The notes below the pieces were generated by a model. The model did no database searches. It was given only the letters and a program-made list of their open reading frames with translations, and had not been told where the DNA came from. DNA of 64,000 nt, taken from a virus. A program made the position numbers and the translations under genes. Of this stretch, positions 9,067-16,517 are shown in pieces; position 1 is the first letter of the stretch, and every line of letters starts with the position of its first letter. The DNA lies in the IMG/VR virus record IMGVR_UViG_3300010883_000010, positions 23,619 through 87,618 of that record, one strand, 5' to 3'.

Positions 9067-9702
9067 ATGTTAGTTAAAAGACTCATAGAATTAAAAAATA
9101 TTTATAAAGGAAAAAAGATTATAGTATGTGGATGTGGTAAATCACTAAACACGTTCTATGACTCACCTGAGTTTGCTAAGATTGCGAATAACAACAATGT
9201 AATAACAATAGGTGTGAACGACGTTCCTCGACTATTTGATCCAACACATTTAGTTATAACAGATCACACAACTAGGTTCAACAAAAATAGAATAGATCTA
9301 ATAAATAATTGTAGAAGTAAAAGTGTATTAACTTGTGTTAAAGGATGGCAACATCCAAAACTAGTATATTTTGAATTAGGAAAAAGAGGAGGACTTACAT
9401 TAGATGATTATTCTAGAGTAGACCACCACCTTAATTCTCCATACGCTGCAATAAACATAGCATATAAACTTGGAGCTTCTAAAATAGGTATGGTTGGAGT
9501 AGATTTTATAGACGGTCACTTTTATAGTCCCAAAGACGGGCCTCATAATTTAACTAGAAAACATCTTCCTTCAATTAACTTGGCTTATAAAAAAATATAC
9601 CTTCAATTAAAAAATAGAAAGGTTGATTTATATAATTTAAGTGACATAAGTAAAATAGACGCTATTCCGTACCTAAGTATTAAAAAATTTATAGAAATAT
9701 AG
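9067..9702 (+). CDS. Sialyltransferase-like/DUF115-type sugar-modifying protein
   Basis: First gene of the sugar cassette, 211 residues. It opens with a Rossmann-like IIVCGCGKSLNTF (about 18-30) and ends with SPYAAINIAYKLGASKIGMVGVDF (about 124-147), the arrangement seen in Cst-type GT42 sialyltransferases and in DUF115 proteins, where the first motif binds the nucleotide sugar and the second is the conserved core strand with an aspartate. It lies 62 bases from divergent dnaJ and 6 bases before the CMP-sugar synthetase gene. With CMP-sugar and nonulosonate synthases in the cluster, a sialyltransferase-type role is attractive but unproven. Confidence 0.55.
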   Translation: MLVKRLIELKNIYKGKKIIVCGCGKSLNTFYDSPEFAKIANNNNVITIGVNDVPRLFDPTHLVITDHTTRFNKNRIDLINNCRSKSVLTCVKGWQHPKLVYFELGKRGGLTLDDYSRVDHHLNSPYAAINIAYKLGASKIGMVGVDFIDGHFYSPKDGPHNLTRKHLPSINLAYKKIYLQLKNRKVDLYNLSDISKIDAIPYLSIKKFIEI

Positions 9703-9708
9703 ACACTA

Positions 9709-10344
9709 ATGAAAATTATTATACCAGCACGAAAGGGATCAAAAGGTTTTCCCTTTAAAAATAGAAAACTGTTTGAGTATACTGCAGATATTATACCGAT
9801 CAGTTTATATGATAGTGTATATGTTCTAACTGACGACTTGGAAATCTCCAAAATATCAGAGTCATATGATTTTAACGTATTACCAAGACCTAGAAGAGTA
9901 TCCAATGACTCAGCTTCTACAAAAGCTTCAATAGAATACGCTTTAGAAAACATAGAATTAGATAATAAAGATGAGACTATTCTAATGTTATACTTAACCT
10001 ATCCTTATAGAACCTGGAGCGAGGTTGAAGATGCGATAGCTGATTTTGCTCGTTCTGGATCTGATTCACTTCTTTGTAGAAAGGAAATAGAAACTTCTCC
10101 GTTTCTAGTTTTAAAAGAAGAAGAGAATGGAAAGGGATCTCAGTTATTCTATCATGATCTTTATAGAAGACAGGATTACCCTAAATGTTTTGAAATAAGC
10201 CACTATATTTCAATATTTAGAGCAGGTTCTATTTCTAAACTAAACAGCAATTTATATAATTCAAATACCTACTTCTTAAAGATAGAAAAAGAAATACTAG
10301 ATGTAGATTCAAAAAAAGACTTCAATAAAATAGATGGAAAATAA
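9709..10344 (+). CDS. neuA: CMP-nonulosonate (sialic acid-type) cytidylyltransferase
   Basis: NeuA/KdsB-type enzyme that activates an acidic nine-carbon sugar with CTP. The N-terminal MKIIIPARKGSKGFPFKN is the CTP-binding signature (consensus IPARxGSKxxxxKN). YVLTDDLEISKIS and RPRRVSNDSAS near residues 44-70, and LMLYLTYPYRTWSEVEDAI, match the usual order of conserved blocks (LLQPTSPLR equivalent). Length (211 aa) is near the usual 220-230. The exact acid (Neu5Ac, legionaminic, pseudaminic or KDN) cannot be told. Its end overlaps the next glycosyltransferase by 11 bases. Confidence 0.85.
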   Translation: MKIIIPARKGSKGFPFKNRKLFEYTADIIPISLYDSVYVLTDDLEISKISESYDFNVLPRPRRVSNDSASTKASIEYALENIELDNKDETILMLYLTYPYRTWSEVEDAIADFARSGSDSLLCRKEIETSPFLVLKEEENGKGSQLFYHDLYRRQDYPKCFEISHYISIFRAGSISKLNSNLYNSNTYFLKIEKEILDVDSKKDFNKIDGK

Positions 10345-12067
10345 AATAGATAACTTTTGTGCTATTACTGAAATTAGTAATAGGGAGTTTCACCTATGTA
10401 GAACAGCAATATTCTCATTCATATCAACAAATAAGTGGTTTAATGGATATTTAATTTTACTAAATATAGATGGAGAAGAAATAACAGACCATAATATTAA
10501 TATCTTAAAATTAACATATGAAAAATTTAATATAATTTCTCCTGATGATTCTAAAATATTACAAAAACTAAGAAAGAAAAAAAATGTAAATAAAAGATCA
10601 TCATTCCTATATCTTCAGGCATTTAATATTAAGTCTAAAGGAAATATCTTTTTTTCCAAGTCCAGTCTATTTATGAATGAGATTTCGTCAATCTTAAGTA
10701 ATAAAGAATTAAACGTTCCAATAAAGTCGCCTATTTTCCCAGAACTTAACCCAACCGGTAGCGAAGATCTTAATACTAATTTAATGTTTATTCCTAAAAA
10801 ATATATTTCTAATAAACGATATAATGATATACTAAATATAGTAAGCTCGTCTGAAATTTATAAAAACGAATCGGAATCTAACGTATTAAAAAAATACATT
10901 AAGCAATATTCAATAGATGTTAAACTCTGTTCAAATACCCTATCAGTTAACTCGTCGTTTTTTGATAATTCTAAATATTCTAACTTTATCAGATACCATA
11001 AAGCAATTGGAAGCTTAAATATGGATACTGCTAGTGCTTCTGGGACTTTTAACTTTAAGAGAATACATAATTATTGGAAACAATATAATCACAACTTAGT
11101 AAATGGGCTGACTAAATCAGTTCCTACTAAAATTAATACTAAGAATATAAAGATTGCTAGAAAAAAATATAAACATAAAATAAACAAGTCGCATTCGTTA
11201 AAAAATACATTCTCAGATAAATTAGCAATATACACAACATCTGATGAAAATTATATCGAGCACGCAATTGTTGCATTTCAGACTTTCCGCGAAATTAATC
11301 CACATCTAAATCTAGATTTTTTTATTATTTCAAAAGAACTGAGTCATCATAAATTAGAATTATTAGATAGAAATTCAATATCACATATTGAATTAGATTT
11401 AAGTGGAGTATTTAAAATAGAAGAAAACTGGCCATACCCCAGCGAATGCTTTTGGTTATTTAAAGGACCTGATCTTTTAAATAATTTAGGATATAAATAT
11501 TCTATGTATATAGATTCTGATGTGCAGTGTAATCAACCAATGGATTTAAGCTGGCTATATTCTTTAGATTTAATTGCTGGAGCGGAAAGGGGAGCTTCGT
11601 TAATTAAATTTCTATCTCACGTAGAAAATATTCATAAAATAACAAAAGGATTTAATATAGATAGATCAAATATACAAGATATTCCTTCTGTTAATACTGG
11701 CGTCTTATTTTTTAATAATGCTGAATATTCTAGATTAAATTTTTATCAAAAAGCAATAGATGCGTTCACACTAAGTAAGGAATTAGGTATTCCACGAAAA
11801 GGAGATGATTCATTAATGTGTCTTCTAATGTCAATATATTATGAATATTCATATAAAACTTTACCTAGTTCTTGGAATGACTATAAATTTTACCATAAAA
11901 ATCCAGGAAAATCGGTTAATCACTTTAACTCTATAATAATTCACCACTCACGCCATAAACCTTGGAATAAAAGAGATACGAGGTTTTATAAAAATCAATT
12001 TAACACATTATTAGTTTCAAGATGGTGCGAAATGTCAAAAAAATTAAAGCTAGATGGAAAACTATAA
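10334..12067 (+). CDS. Two-domain GT8-like glycosyltransferase
   Basis: 577 residues. The C-terminal part (from about 285) is a GT-A fold: KLAIYTTSDENYIEHAIVAF, then the metal-binding DxD motif in MYIDSDVQCNQPM near residue 395, INTGVLFFNN-like VNTGVLFFNNAEY and a late HHSRHKPWNK histidine motif. The N-terminal part (1-250) looks like a second, degenerate transferase with DNFCAITEISNREFHLCRTA and TNLMFIPKKY but no clear DxD. It overlaps both neighbours, so it is part of a tightly coupled operon. Donor and acceptor are unknown. Confidence 0.75.
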   Translation: MENKIDNFCAITEISNREFHLCRTAIFSFISTNKWFNGYLILLNIDGEEITDHNINILKLTYEKFNIISPDDSKILQKLRKKKNVNKRSSFLYLQAFNIKSKGNIFFSKSSLFMNEISSILSNKELNVPIKSPIFPELNPTGSEDLNTNLMFIPKKYISNKRYNDILNIVSSSEIYKNESESNVLKKYIKQYSIDVKLCSNTLSVNSSFFDNSKYSNFIRYHKAIGSLNMDTASASGTFNFKRIHNYWKQYNHNLVNGLTKSVPTKINTKNIKIARKKYKHKINKSHSLKNTFSDKLAIYTTSDENYIEHAIVAFQTFREINPHLNLDFFIISKELSHHKLELLDRNSISHIELDLSGVFKIEENWPYPSECFWLFKGPDLLNNLGYKYSMYIDSDVQCNQPMDLSWLYSLDLIAGAERGASLIKFLSHVENIHKITKGFNIDRSNIQDIPSVNTGVLFFNNAEYSRLNFYQKAIDAFTLSKELGIPRKGDDSLMCLLMSIYYEYSYKTLPSSWNDYKFYHKNPGKSVNHFNSIIIHHSRHKPWNKRDTRFYKNQFNTLLVSRWCEMSKKLKLDGKL

Positions 12068-12866
12068 GCTATTTTGGTGGAGAGGTAAACATTATAATTT
12101 TGGTGATGAAATTACGCCTTGGTTGTTTAAAAAAATGTGTGACATTAATCAATCTTCTCCTTGTAATATAAAATTAGAGAAAGGTCCAATAATACTTGCA
12201 GTTGGTAGCATAATGCGGCTTTCTTCTGCTAAAACCTCGATATGGGGATCAGGAATTAGAAATATAGATCAATCTGATTTTACCGAAGCTAAGAAATACC
12301 ACGCAGTTAGGGGACCATTTACTAGAAAACAATTATTAAATCTTGGATATACATGCCCTGCAATATATGGAGATCCTGGATTATTGCTTCCCAAATACTA
12401 TAATCCTTCTATTTCTAAAAAATTTAAATTAGGTATAATACCTCACGTTAGTGAATATGAAGATATTAAAAAGAAGTATTCTAAGCTTAAAGATGTTTTA
12501 ATAATTAATTTAACAACTAATGATATTGAAAAAGTAGTTGATGATATTGTTTCATGTGAGACTACAGTTTCTACTTCTTTACATGGAATAATAACATCTG
12601 TTGCATATGGAATACCAACTAGGTGGCTAAAATATTCTGATCGTATAACAGGAGATGACATAAAATTCTATGATTTCTTTGCTTCTCTAGATAATAGAGT
12701 ATTTTCAACCTTTAATTATAAAGATATTACATCTCCTATATCTAAATACAACCCTATTATCCCTTCAAATAGTATTTCAGATATTATTAAACAGACTGAG
12801 CTATATCCAATGGATTCATTGGATATTAATCGTCTCATATCTTCCTGTCCAGTTAAAATAACTTAA
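12054..12866 (+). CDS. Polysaccharide pyruvyl transferase family protein, copy 1
   Basis: PS_pyruv_trans family, 270 residues. These enzymes transfer pyruvate from phosphoenolpyruvate to a sugar to make an acidic ketal. Visible blocks are HYNFGDEITPWL (about 13-24), GSIMRLSSAKTSIWGSGI, HAVRGPFTRKQL, YGDPGLLLP (about 103-111) and VSTSLHGIITSVAYGIPTRW, the conserved SLHG near residue 178. It overlaps the previous glycosyltransferase gene by 14 bases and is followed 9 bases later by a paralogue. Confidence 0.85.
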   Translation: MENYKLFWWRGKHYNFGDEITPWLFKKMCDINQSSPCNIKLEKGPIILAVGSIMRLSSAKTSIWGSGIRNIDQSDFTEAKKYHAVRGPFTRKQLLNLGYTCPAIYGDPGLLLPKYYNPSISKKFKLGIIPHVSEYEDIKKKYSKLKDVLIINLTTNDIEKVVDDIVSCETTVSTSLHGIITSVAYGIPTRWLKYSDRITGDDIKFYDFFASLDNRVFSTFNYKDITSPISKYNPIIPSNSISDIIKQTELYPMDSLDINRLISSCPVKIT

Positions 12867-12875
12867 ATATAATTT

Positions 12876-13634
12876 ATGCATAAAACTGTTAATTTACATT
12901 GGTATAAAAAAGATTATAATTTTGGAGATATGTTAAATCCATATTTAATACCTAAGTTATTTAATATTAAAGTAAATTGGATAACCCCTGGGTCTAATAC
13001 TCCTCATATATTTTCTATAGGTTCAATACTTCAAAAGGCCAATAATTCAACTGCAGTATGGGGATCCGGCTTTATAAGTAATAATAGTCGTATTTCAAAT
13101 CCTTCTAAGATATTCGCAGTTAGGGGACCTCTCACATATGCTAGACTAATTAATGCAGGTATACCCACTCCTAAAATATTTGGAGATCCTGCCTTACTTT
13201 TGCCCAATGTATATTCTCCACAATTTAATAAAAAGTGGAAAATAGGAATAATTCCGCATTATGTTGACAAAAAATCAAATGTTATTAACATGTGTTCTAA
13301 AATAAAAGGAGTCAAAATAATAGACGTTCAAGAAAAAAGTATAGAATCGATTATCAACGATATTCTTGCATGCGAAATAATTTTATCAAGTAGTTTGCAC
13401 GGTCTCATTGTCGCAGATGCTTATGATATTCCTAATATATGGATAAAAATATCAAATAAGTTAATCGGAGGAAACTTTAAATTTAATGACTATTTTAAGT
13501 CAGTTAGTCGAAATATTCGCGAACCTATTATATTTACAACTAAGTCAAATATTTTTGATATAGTAAAAAACTATTCACTAGAAAAAATTATTTTTAATTC
13601 TCAACCTCTACTAAAATCTAATCCCTTTATATGA
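12876..13634 (+). CDS. Polysaccharide pyruvyl transferase family protein, copy 2
   Basis: A tandem paralogue of the preceding gene, 252 residues. It keeps the same ordered blocks: DYNFGDMLNPYL, GSILQKANNSTAVWGSGF, FAVRGPLTYARL, FGDPALLLP and LSSSLHGLIVADAYDIP. Divergence between the copies is high, so they may act on different acceptors or positions. The stop overlaps the next start by 4 bases. Confidence 0.85.
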   Translation: MHKTVNLHWYKKDYNFGDMLNPYLIPKLFNIKVNWITPGSNTPHIFSIGSILQKANNSTAVWGSGFISNNSRISNPSKIFAVRGPLTYARLINAGIPTPKIFGDPALLLPNVYSPQFNKKWKIGIIPHYVDKKSNVINMCSKIKGVKIIDVQEKSIESIINDILACEIILSSSLHGLIVADAYDIPNIWIKISNKLIGGNFKFNDYFKSVSRNIREPIIFTTKSNIFDIVKNYSLEKIIFNSQPLLKSNPFI

Positions 13635-14461
13635 AATTAGGAGTATCATATACAGTATTTGATGGGATAGAGCTCTTAGAGCATTCTATTAAACAAATAA
13701 GAAATCACGTTGATTTTATACACGTAGCATATCAAAAATATTCTTGGTTTAATAAGGCAATGTCAATTGAAGATTTTAATACATTAAATCGATTAAAAAC
13801 AATAGGGTTAATCGACTCCTTAGAATGTTTTACAGATTTTAAAATAATAAAACTAAATACGAGTAATATTCAAATATCTAAAAAATATGAGACCGAAAAA
13901 AGACAATTTGGAATGAATGCTTGTTTAAAAACAGGATGCACCCACTTTATATCTATGGACGTTGATGAATTTTATATAGCAGATGAATTTAAAAAAGCAA
14001 AGAATATAATAGTAGAAAATAATATATCCCAATCTTCTTGTTCTTTTATAAATTATGTAAAATTACCAATATACACAAGAGGAATAGATGGATCTACCGT
14101 GCCATTCATATGCAAAGTAAATAATTATTCAAATATGTCAAAATACTTTTTTACGAAATGTGATCCAACCAGAGGAATAACTGATAATATACGAGGAGCC
14201 AAGAAAAAATTTACTAAAGATATAATATTAATGCATCACATGGAGACAGTTAGAAAAGATTTGACTAAAAAATATGAGTCAACAACGAGAGCAATATTTA
14301 ATAGGAGTAGAACCAAAGATTTAGTAAAAGGTATAAAATCAGTAAATAAACAAACAAATATGTTTAGTTTTGATAAAATAATATTTCCAGGAACACCTCC
14401 TGTAAAACTTAAAGAAACCGATAATATATTTAATATACCTTATAAAATATGGGACCTGTAA
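13631..14461 (+). CDS. GT2-like glycosyltransferase
   Basis: 276 residues. The opening KLGVSYTVFDGIELLEHSIKQI and the metal-binding HFISMDVDEFYIADEF (DxD near residue 113) are typical of glycosyltransferase family 2/92-type proteins; the late LMHHMETVRKDL supplies a candidate histidine. There is no membrane segment, so it should act on a cytosolic acceptor. It overlaps both neighbours (4 bases before, 13 bases after). The donor is unknown. Confidence 0.7.
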   Translation: MKLGVSYTVFDGIELLEHSIKQIRNHVDFIHVAYQKYSWFNKAMSIEDFNTLNRLKTIGLIDSLECFTDFKIIKLNTSNIQISKKYETEKRQFGMNACLKTGCTHFISMDVDEFYIADEFKKAKNIIVENNISQSSCSFINYVKLPIYTRGIDGSTVPFICKVNNYSNMSKYFFTKCDPTRGITDNIRGAKKKFTKDIILMHHMETVRKDLTKKYESTTRAIFNRSRTKDLVKGIKSVNKQTNMFSFDKIIFPGTPPVKLKETDNIFNIPYKIWDL

Positions 14462-15312
14462 AGATAGTAGCAGAAATAGGAATAAATTATGCATACGGTA
14501 AAGATAAGTTTAAGTTTTTAGATAATGCTAAAAAATTAATAGACGCCGCTGCTTTGGCTGGATGTAATTGGGTAAAATTCCAAAAAAGAAATCCAGATAT
14601 ATGTGTAAGTGAAGATCAAAAATTAAAACCAAAGAAAGTTCCGTGGAGAAAAGAAGAAACCACATATCTACAATATAAAAAAGATATAGAATTTGGAGTA
14701 AATGACTACGCTGAAATTGATGTATATTGCAATAAAAAAGGAATTGGATGGTTTGTATCGGTATGGGATAAGTCATCCGTCGATTTTATAGTAGATAACG
14801 ATTATTCTAATTGGGGGTCATTCATAATGAAAATTCCATCAGCTTTAATAAACGATATTGATTTATGTAAGTATGCAAGTGAAAAGTCTGACCTTTTAAT
14901 TATATCAACTGGAATGAGTACGGAAAAAGAGATTATAACATGTATAAAAGCATGTGATCCCGACGTAATCATGCATACCAATTCAACATACCCAGCAAAA
15001 GTAGATGAGCTTAATCTTGAATATATACATTGGCTTAAAGATAAACACTATGGAAAAGAAATAGGGTACTCTGGTCATGAGTTTGGCTTAGTTACAACAT
15101 GGGCAGCAGTTGCCATGGGAGCATCGTGGATTGAAAGACATATTACTCTTGAAAGAACACTATGGGGATCTGATCAGATTGCATCGGTAGAGCTAGGCGG
15201 GCTTATTAAGCTTGTTAAAGGAATACGGGATATTGAAAAATCTTTTAAAGGATACGGAGAAAGAGAAGTTTTAGGATCAGAATTAGAAAAATTGAAAACC
15301 TTAAGAAAATGA
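14449..15312 (+). CDS. neuB: Nonulosonate (NeuB-type) synthase
   Basis: Condenses a six-carbon sugar with phosphoenolpyruvate to make an acidic nine-carbon sugar. The TIM-barrel NeuB signatures are clear: VAEIGINYAYGKDKFKFL at the start, AGCNWVKFQKRNPD (about 38-51), LLIISTGMSTEKEI, IMHTNSTYPAK and IGYSGHEFGL (about 205-214), then IERHITLERTLWGSDQIASV (about 228-247). It is 287 residues and lacks the C-terminal SAF antifreeze-like domain of bacterial NeuB (usual length about 340), so it may rely on the barrel alone, as in several KDN- and phage-type homologues. It overlaps the neighbours by 13 and 4 bases. Confidence 0.88.
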   Translation: MGPVKIVAEIGINYAYGKDKFKFLDNAKKLIDAAALAGCNWVKFQKRNPDICVSEDQKLKPKKVPWRKEETTYLQYKKDIEFGVNDYAEIDVYCNKKGIGWFVSVWDKSSVDFIVDNDYSNWGSFIMKIPSALINDIDLCKYASEKSDLLIISTGMSTEKEIITCIKACDPDVIMHTNSTYPAKVDELNLEYIHWLKDKHYGKEIGYSGHEFGLVTTWAAVAMGASWIERHITLERTLWGSDQIASVELGGLIKLVKGIRDIEKSFKGYGEREVLGSELEKLKTLRK

Positions 15313-15599
15313 TTACACCAAAACTAATACTTCAATTTATTGAAGGAAATCTTAAAATGCTTGGAGATAAGTTTGGAACCCTTTCGGAACATACTAAGGA
15401 ACAAGTTTTATATAGATCTCAAGTATGTAAAAATGATTGTATAGAAAGGGGATATTGCGTTCAATGTGGATGCTCAATTCCTGGTAAATTATATGTTACT
15501 AAATCATGTAATAAAGGAAGTAGATTCCCGGACTTAATGGATGCTGAATCTTGGGAAACATATAAAAAGGATAATAATATAAAAATAGAAGGAAAATGA
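15309..15599 (+). CDS. Small cysteine-rich protein, probable zinc binder
   Basis: 96 residues with a cysteine cluster CKNDCIERGYCVQCGCSIP (residues about 40-58) and a further cysteine at KSCNKGSRFPD. Such a pattern suggests zinc binding. It overlaps the NeuB-type gene by 4 bases and the HAD gene by 4 bases, so it is co-translated with the sugar pathway. Similar small proteins appear next to capsule genes in phage genomes, but I do not recognise a named family. Confidence 0.55.
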   Translation: MITPKLILQFIEGNLKMLGDKFGTLSEHTKEQVLYRSQVCKNDCIERGYCVQCGCSIPGKLYVTKSCNKGSRFPDLMDAESWETYKKDNNIKIEGK

Positions 15600-15895
15600 T
15601 TTACTATATAGATATAGATGATACTATATGTAGATCAGGGTCACCTAGCGATTACTCTACGGCCATTCCAATAGATAACGCAATTAAAAAAGTTAATGCA
15701 CTATATGATGCCGGACATGAAATAGTTTTTTGGACGGCGCGTGGATCTGGAACTGGAGTAGACTGGAGGGAAGTCACCAAAAATCAATTAGAAAAATGGG
15801 GAGTAAAATATCATAAACTTCGCCTCGGAAAACCAATATATGATTTCTTTATAGATGATAAAAACATAAACGCAAGAGACTGGTTAAATGAATAG
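15596..15895 (+). CDS. HAD-superfamily phosphatase, capless
   Basis: 99-residue HAD fold. Motif I is YIDIDDTIC (catalytic Asp5 and Asp7 by analogy), motif II is VFWTARGSG (about 42-50), motif III includes the lysine around GKPIYDFF, and motif IV is FFIDDKN (about 86-92). It is a C0-type (capless) enzyme similar to those in capsule loci. Placed between the NeuB-type synthase and a sialyltransferase-like gene, it could remove the phosphate from a nonulosonate-9-phosphate; this is inference. It overlaps both neighbours. Confidence 0.8.
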   Translation: MIYYIDIDDTICRSGSPSDYSTAIPIDNAIKKVNALYDAGHEIVFWTARGSGTGVDWREVTKNQLEKWGVKYHKLRLGKPIYDFFIDDKNINARDWLNE

Positions 15896-16493
15896 ATATA
15901 AAAATAAAGTATTAATTCTTGGAAACGGTCCTGATATTAATAATATAGAATTTAATCGCCTTCCAAAAATAATAAAAACAGCAGGAGTAAATAGAATATG
16001 GCTAAAACACTTTCCTAAATACTATTTCTACCATGATGCTGACATAATGAAGGAAATAGATCGTGATATAGTTCTCAGATCTCAACTCATAGCTAAAAGT
16101 GTATGCTATACTAGCGATTGGTTGCATACGCAAACATCTAATATTCCAAATTATTTAAAAGTAATTAATAGATCTAATCCTTCTATATTTGTAGATTCGG
16201 TAAACACGTTTATGAGAATTTTAATAAATGATAATGTATTTAACACGAATGATACTATATTTTATATAGCAGGAGTTCCACTAAATTGGACAAACCCGAG
16301 TCACTTTTGGAAAGATTTAAAATACCATTCTCTAAATAAAAAAGATAAAATATGGTATGATGCTAGATTTACTAGAATGCTTTCTAATTTTAAAAATTTA
16401 AAAAAATTAGGATATAATATGGTTTCAGTTACTCCTAATTCTAAGTTAAATAAAATAATGAGATATGAAGGTATAGGTAATTTATATACTTAA
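15888..16493 (+). CDS. Sialyltransferase-like (GT42/Cst-type) candidate
   Basis: 201 residues. The N-terminus KVLILGNGPDINNIEFNRLP (about 7-26) closely follows the nucleotide-sugar motif of Campylobacter Cst-II (GNGPSLKxIDYxRLP in the family), the best hint of family in this protein. The remainder contains MRILINDNVFNTNDTIFYIAG and an IWYDARFTRML stretch but no obvious second signature. It is the last gene of the cassette and meets the minus-strand gene that follows in a convergent arrangement. Confidence 0.5.
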   Translation: MNRYKNKVLILGNGPDINNIEFNRLPKIIKTAGVNRIWLKHFPKYYFYHDADIMKEIDRDIVLRSQLIAKSVCYTSDWLHTQTSNIPNYLKVINRSNPSIFVDSVNTFMRILINDNVFNTNDTIFYIAGVPLNWTNPSHFWKDLKYHSLNKKDKIWYDARFTRMLSNFKNLKKLGYNMVSVTPNSKLNKIMRYEGIGNLYT

Positions 16494-16517
16494 AGTATCA
16501 ACCTTAAGATATTAATT

